Assembly: GCF_009363095.1 (NCBI RefSeq)
Contig: NZ_CP045296.1
Coordinates: forward strand, 558,001-622,000
Direction: 5' to 3'
Source: Paenibacillus cellulositrophicus
Lineage (GTDB): Bacteria; Bacillota; Bacilli; Paenibacillales; Paenibacillaceae
DNA length: 64,000 bases
The first letter of the stretch is position 1. The number at the start of each line of letters is the position of its first letter. The notes under the pieces were generated by a model. The model had not been told where the DNA came from and did no database searches. It worked only from the letters and a program-made list of their open reading frames with translations. Of this stretch, positions 61,490-64,000 are shown one piece after another. The translations under genes were made by a program, and so were the position numbers.

Positions 61490-62862
61490 AATCGCTGTAC
61501 TCGCGTGTATTTCTTATCACCCTCATTGTGATTGTTGTCAGCAGCACGCTTGGCTTTTTGGCTTCCAATATGTATTACCATGTCAAGCTCAAACCGTTCA
61601 ATGACGAGAAGCTCGTCGGAATCGCCAGCCAAATGAAGCGGTTCTTGGAGAATGAGCCTGCGGATGTCGATGCCTACCTGCAGAATGCGGCAGCGCTTGG
61701 ATATCAGATTTATTTGACGGACGGTGATAATGATGACCGATATTACGGCCGCAGTTTTCGCAAAATGGATTTGGGCGAGAGCACGATATCGGAGGTTCTG
61801 CAGGGAGACGTCTATCATGGGGTAGCCCAATTCCCGAACAAGCCTTTTATCTCCGGGTTCTTCGATAACCGGTTAAGCAATACGGTCGGGGTACCCGTCG
61901 CGGCAGGCGGCCGTCAATTCGCTTTGTTTATGCATCCTGACGTCATTTTGCAATTTGGAGAGCTGCGGATTTTTTTCGCTTTGGTCGGGATCTTGACGGT
62001 AGCTATCAGCGTCGTCTTGTTTTTGATCAGCACACGCTACCTCGTTAAGCCGGTGACCCGGTTGTCAGAAGCAACGAAGCGTATCGCGCAGGGGAATTAC
62101 AATATCGTGCTGCCGACCAAGCGCAGGGACGAAATCGGCAGGCTCGCCGAGCATTTTATGGTCATGAGCCGGGAGCTGGAGCGTACGGACGCGGCCAGAC
62201 AGCAGTTTGTGTCCAACGTCTCGCACGAAATCCAGTCGCCGCTGACGTCGATTCAGGGGTTTGCCAAACTGCTTGGCGGGTCCCGTCTATCTTCAGAGGA
62301 ATCTGCGCACTATGCATCTATTATCGAACAGGAAAGCCGCCATCTTTCGATGCTCAGCAAGCAGCTGCTCCTGCTTTCATCCCTGGAACAGGGACAGGTT
62401 GCAGTTAACCGGAAAACATTTTCCCTGCGCGATCAGGTTCGTCAGGCGGTTCAGATGCTCCAGTGGCGTATCGAGGAGAAAGAGCTTCTGCTGAAAATAT
62501 CTATACCCGAATCTATAACGTTAACCGGTGACGACGTGCTGCTCATACAGGTGTGGATGAACCTGATCGGAAACGCTGCTCAACATATTCCTGCCGGGAG
62601 GACCATTACCGTTCATGCCGAACAAACGCATGCCGACATCAAGGTGGAAATCCGGGATACGGGCGACGGCATAGCCGCAGAGCATTTGCCCTTTTTATTC
62701 GACCGTTTCTATCGCGCAGACCGGGCGCATGAACGGGGCTCCGGAAGCACAGGCCTTGGACTGGCCATTGTCAAAAGGATCGTGCAGCTTCACGAAGGCC
62801 ACATCGAGGTAACCAGTTCACCCGAAGGAACCAGCTTTACCGTTACGCTGCCTGCGTTGTAA
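61486..62862 (+). CDS. hssS: Heme sensor histidine kinase HssS
   Basis: A 458-residue membrane histidine kinase, nearly the length of staphylococcal HssS (457). N-terminal membrane segment at 8-28, an extracytoplasmic domain with YYGRSFRKMDLGESTISEVLQGDVYHGV and FISGFFDNRLSNTVGVPV, and a second membrane segment (FFALVGILTVAISVVLFLIS) near 163-182. HAMP follows, then the phosphorylated His248 in FVSNVSHEIQSPLTSIQGF and ATPase motifs NLIGNAAQHI, DTGDGIA and GSGSTGLGLAIVKRI. It responds to heme stress and phosphorylates HssR. The protein-level resemblance and the hrtB neighbour support the name. Confidence 0.9.
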   Translation: MKSLYSRVFLITLIVIVVSSTLGFLASNMYYHVKLKPFNDEKLVGIASQMKRFLENEPADVDAYLQNAAALGYQIYLTDGDNDDRYYGRSFRKMDLGESTISEVLQGDVYHGVAQFPNKPFISGFFDNRLSNTVGVPVAAGGRQFALFMHPDVILQFGELRIFFALVGILTVAISVVLFLISTRYLVKPVTRLSEATKRIAQGNYNIVLPTKRRDEIGRLAEHFMVMSRELERTDAARQQFVSNVSHEIQSPLTSIQGFAKLLGGSRLSSEESAHYASIIEQESRHLSMLSKQLLLLSSLEQGQVAVNRKTFSLRDQVRQAVQMLQWRIEEKELLLKISIPESITLTGDDVLLIQVWMNLIGNAAQHIPAGRTITVHAEQTHADIKVEIRDTGDGIAAEHLPFLFDRFYRADRAHERGSGSTGLGLAIVKRIVQLHEGHIEVTSSPEGTSFTVTLPAL

Positions 62863-62868
62863 TTTGCC

Positions 62869-62901
62869 ATTCATGCGCCGTTCACATTCGCTTCCTATAC
62901 T
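62869..62901 (+). promoter_or_regulatory. HssR-box-like direct repeat and -10 element before hrtB
   Basis: ATTCAT (62869-62874) and GTTCAC (62880-62885) are 11 bases apart, and TATACT (62896-62901) lies 16 bases after the second repeat starts. Spacings are identical to those before hssR. This should be the heme-induced promoter of the exporter genes, starting 6 bases after the hssS stop. Confidence 0.65.
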
Positions 62902-62928
62902 GGACTCATTCCAAAGGAGGGAAGCAGG

Positions 62929-64000
62929 ATGTATTTAGCTTTACGGGAAATCAGATTCGCCAAGGCCCGGTATACGTTGATTGCAGCCATCATGCTGCTG
63001 ATTTCATTTCTCGTGCTGTTCGTCACAGGTCTGGCCCAGGGTTTGGCCTATGATAATGCAGCATCGATCCAAAATATGCCCGCCACCCATTTCGTGCTGG
63101 AGCAAGGATCCGATCATCGCTTTACCCGTTCACAAATCAGTGGGGAGAAGCTAGAACAGACCCGGTCCGTCGTGGGCGAATCGAATGCGGAGCCGCTGGG
63201 GGTGCAAATGACGAGCATCGTTCTTTCCGGTGACATTCAAAAAATCGACGTTGCGCTGTTAGCCGTTAATCCCAAAGGATGGCTGGCACCGGATCTAACC
63301 ATGGGGACTACGGAGAAACAGGAAACAGGCGGTGTCGTCGTGGATGAGAAGCTGGCGGAGCATGGCGTCAGATTAGGATCCATCCTGGTCGATCAAGCTT
63401 CGGGAACCCGGTGGACCGTAACCGGTTTTGTCAAAAATGAGTCGTTCAGCCACGCTCCGGCCGTGTTCTTGAGCAAGGAGGAGTGGATGGGACTTCATTT
63501 GCCATCGTCTGCGCAATCAGGGCCCGGCAGTGCCGAAGGGCAGGCCGCATATAACGCGGTTGCGGTTAAAGCAACGGAGGGGGAGGTCTCTAAGCTTCAA
63601 AGTGCGGTTCCGAACACAGAGATCATTAAGAAGGCGGATGCTGTGTCGGCGATTCCCGGATACAAAGAGGAGCAAGGTTCGCTTCTGATGATGATCGCGT
63701 TCCTGTTTGTTATCTCGGCGTTCGTGCTGGCTGTCTTCTTTTATGTCATCACGATTCAAAAAACGAGCCAATTCGGCATCCTCAAAGCGATTGGCACGCG
63801 CACTTCGTATCTGGCCGGAAGCGTGACGCTTCAAGTACTGCTCTTATCCGTATTCAGCTTGGCGGTCAGCATTTTTCTGGTCAAAGTGTTAGAAATGGCG
63901 CTTCCTGGGACGATGCCGTTTCAGTTAGGGGCAGACATGCTGGCGCTTACCTGCGCTGCGTTTATCGCGATGTCCTTGGCCGGCTCGCTGTTTTCGGTGT
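62929..64000 (+). CDS. hrtB: Heme efflux ABC transporter permease HrtB (3' partial)
   Basis: The frame is open to the window end; about 357 residues are visible and little more than the last membrane helix and tail should be missing. It is an FtsX/MacB-like permease with the HrtB start MYLALREIRFAKARYTLIAA and FLVLFVTGLAQGLAYDNAAS, one N-terminal helix, a large extracytoplasmic domain (about 45-245), then FYVITIQKTSQFGILKAIGT and further helices near the C-terminus. It forms a heme exporter with the ATPase HrtA, expected just outside the window. CAAAGGAGG precedes the ATG. Regulated by HssRS through the repeat upstream. Confidence 0.88.
   Translation, partial: MYLALREIRFAKARYTLIAAIMLLISFLVLFVTGLAQGLAYDNAASIQNMPATHFVLEQGSDHRFTRSQISGEKLEQTRSVVGESNAEPLGVQMTSIVLSGDIQKIDVALLAVNPKGWLAPDLTMGTTEKQETGGVVVDEKLAEHGVRLGSILVDQASGTRWTVTGFVKNESFSHAPAVFLSKEEWMGLHLPSSAQSGPGSAEGQAAYNAVAVKATEGEVSKLQSAVPNTEIIKKADAVSAIPGYKEEQGSLLMMIAFLFVISAFVLAVFFYVITIQKTSQFGILKAIGTRTSYLAGSVTLQVLLLSVFSLAVSIFLVKVLEMALPGTMPFQLGADMLALTCAAFIAMSLAGSLFSV

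Overview
The window looks like a chromosomal stretch of a Paenibacillus-type, spore-forming, polysaccharide-degrading Firmicute. Evidence: a GerK-type germinant receptor operon, two proteins with S-layer homology (SLH) domains, a YesM/YesN two-component pair beside a carbohydrate ABC importer, several secreted or cytoplasmic carbohydrate enzymes, strong AGGAGG-type ribosome binding sites and moderate GC. I see no rRNA, tRNA, CRISPR array, phage module or intact insertion sequence. The genus is an inference.

Left part (1-11 kb): the tail of a glycoside hydrolase, a Cys-type sulfatase with a divergent AraC regulator, the oxidative pentose phosphate genes zwf-tal-gnd with a divergent LysR regulator, a lipoprotein, and a second LysR gene divergent from a small monooxygenase and a PPOX-fold protein.

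10.9-18.9 kb: the most distinctive metabolic block. A ROK repressor is divergent from uxaC, a LarA-family nickel-pincer racemase/epimerase, an SDR oxidoreductase, and the cofactor genes larE, larB and larC (larC split into two reading frames, the first with a very His-rich insert). I infer a uronate route in which UxaC and the SDR make D-mannonate and the LarA homologue epimerises it to D-gluconate. A promoter and a xyl-like operator lie in the intergenic region.

18.9-28.4 kb: an amidase; an intergenic array of about 111-bp tandem repeats preceded by one diverged unit in the opposite orientation; a four-gene germinant receptor operon (A, C, small D-like and B subunits); a YciI protein; an MFS exporter divergent from a LysR gene; and a small hydrophilic protein.

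28.4-43.1 kb: an ankyrin lipoprotein; a two-component system whose kinase is split by a frameshift in a T run; SLH proteins; an NmrA-type oxidoreductase behind two 19-bp palindromes; an SPL-type radical SAM enzyme; a single-chain dihydroxyacetone kinase; an acetyltransferase; and an APH-fold kinase.

43.1-57 kb: carbohydrate uptake and breakdown. A secreted GH28-like pectinase with duplicated C-terminal modules has a cre-like site upstream. It is followed by yesM-yesN, a lipoprotein binding protein, two permeases, a GH130-type phosphorylase, an FAD oxidoreductase and an SGNH esterase, all on one strand.

57-64 kb: a SASA-type esterase and PadR pair with a promoter overlapped by two 20-bp palindromes; a decayed segment with a response-regulator scrap and a broken alpha/beta hydrolase; a second PadR gene with its own palindrome; and, at the right edge, a heme-stress locus (hssR-hssS-hrtB). 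In that locus the same GTTCAT-type direct repeat sits at the same distance from a -10 element before hssR and before hrtB. hrtB runs off the window.
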